NCBI GenBank assembly: GCA_020310875.1 | Contig: CM035428.1 | Span: 103,949,161 to 104,013,160 of the forward strand | Origin: Ceratopteris richardii | Taxonomy: Eukaryota > Streptophyta > Polypodiopsida > Polypodiales > Pteridaceae | DNA: 64,000 nt | Direction of reading: 5' to 3' | Part shown: one piece after another, positions 63,203 through 64,000 of the stretch | Layout of the letters: every line of letters begins with the position of its first letter | Numbering within the stretch: position 1 is the stretch's first letter | Position numbers and translations under genes: made by a program | Notes under the pieces: generated by a model | What the model saw: only the letters and a program-made list of their open reading frames with translations | Databases searched by the model: none | What the model was told of the DNA's origin: nothing

Positions 63203-63928
63203 TTGCAACCCATAGTGCATATTGCACTTAAGAGGACACACCACATCGAGCATATAGATCAAGACATTGATCTACACATGGATGAAGATGATTGGGATGA
63301 GTTAGATAAAATGTCGAGGTCCACCATTCGATTACACCTAGAAGATAATGTTTACTTTATAGTATTGGACTATAAAAGTGCAAAGGAGCTTTGGAAGAAG
63401 TTATCCAATACATATGAAAAAGAAGCAGCATCAAACAAAGTGTATCTAATGAAAAAGTTATATGATCTTCGCATGAGGGATATAAACAGTTTTGTTGCTC
63501 ATCTAAATGAGTTTGATGTTATATTCTCCTAGTTACAAGCTTAGAAAATGGACATGGATAATGAAATGAAAGCAGTCTTGTTGCTATGCACCTTGCCATC
63601 ATCATGGGATACGTTTTGCACAACTATTAGCAATAGTGCACCTGATGGTAAAATGGTTTCTGATGAGATATGTGGAGCACTCTTGAGTGAGGAGATTTGT
63701 AGAAAATCTATGGTTGGCACTCAAAGTGGAGATGCATATAATGTTCGTGATTCTTACCAAGGAAAGAATCAACAGCGTGGCAGGAGCAAGAACAAGGGAA
63801 AGAATGGTCAACAAAATAAGGGAAGAGGTAAATCAAGGAAGAAGGATATGGAATGCCATTATTTTCATAAGAAAGGAAACATGAAGAAAGATTTTTATGT
63901 GTTAAAGAATGCTAAAGGTAAAGGGTAA
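63203..63928 (+). pseudogene. Copia gag (UBN2-type), probably continuing past the window
   Basis: 63203-63532 reads ALKRTHHIEHIDQDIDLHMD, EDDWDELDKMSRSTIRLHLE and KSAKELWKKLSNTYEKEA. After a TAG (63530-63532) the same frame reads KMDMDNEMKAVLLLCTLPSS and TISNSAPDGKM. A Lys/Gly/Gln-rich basic stretch and a degenerate knuckle, CHYFHKKGNMKKDF (second Cys to Phe, last Cys to Phe), end at a TAA (63926-63928). Open text goes on to the window end. It overlaps in homology with the gag start at 61621, so it is either a second element or a rearranged copy. Confidence 0.8.
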
Positions 63929-64000
63929 AATGTTGATGGGCATATTAAACAGTTACCTGCACCATCTACTTCAACCAAGAAGATTGAAGAAATTAATGTT

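Overview
The window is nuclear DNA of a land plant with a large, repeat-rich genome. The evidence is two CACTA (En/Spm) transposase remnants, Ty3/gypsy and Ty1/copia retrotransposons with plant-type primer-binding sites, two unrelated LINEs and the broken remains of one plant gene for a monoacylglycerol-lipase-like alpha/beta hydrolase. A fern, lycophyte or gymnosperm would fit; the sequence alone does not place it. I see no intact host gene and no rRNA or tRNA gene. Nearly everything is transposable-element or satellite DNA, and most coding regions carry stops and frameshifts.

Layout. 1-3205: AT-rich lead, then a decayed CACTA element (TNP2 transposase, then a TnpA-like protein). 4540-33155: hydrolase pseudogene containing a four-level nest. 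A LINE sits inside an exon (5153-32927, candidate 7-bp target duplication GGTCACA). A Tat-like gypsy element lies inside the LINE (5955-about 30160). A young compact copia element lies inside the gypsy gag (9498-13495, 5-bp duplication GAGAA, LTRs differing at 2 of 189 bases by hand count). A reverse-oriented, non-coding gypsy-derived block lies inside the gypsy integrase (18571-about 24660). 34455-42510: simple repeats and four tandem 1.5-2.0 kb units, three of which end in a long (GA)n tract. 42511-46495: a second LINE on the minus strand whose 3' end runs directly into a (GA)n tract. 46496-50480: about 4 kb of almost pure-purine satellite. 52430-55000: second CACTA TNP2 remnant, minus strand. 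55387-59994: copia fragments in both orientations. 59995-64000: one or two further copia elements, with a 34-bp minisatellite and an LTR-like promoter segment.

How the parts relate. The nest gives a relative history: hydrolase decay and LINE insertion, then the gypsy (LTR ends about 9% different by hand count), then the copia element. The copia element is the only part still coding-competent. It has one 601-codon ORF made of a shortened Gag, a protease with a lost catalytic motif, a His/Asp-rich repeat domain and an RT/RNase H-junction remnant. It has no integrase or reverse transcriptase core, so it must be mobilised in trans. The most unusual non-coding structure is in the gypsy leader: thirty 10-bp cores (TATCGTATCG type) at a nearly constant 22-24 bp period, separated by non-conserved spacers.
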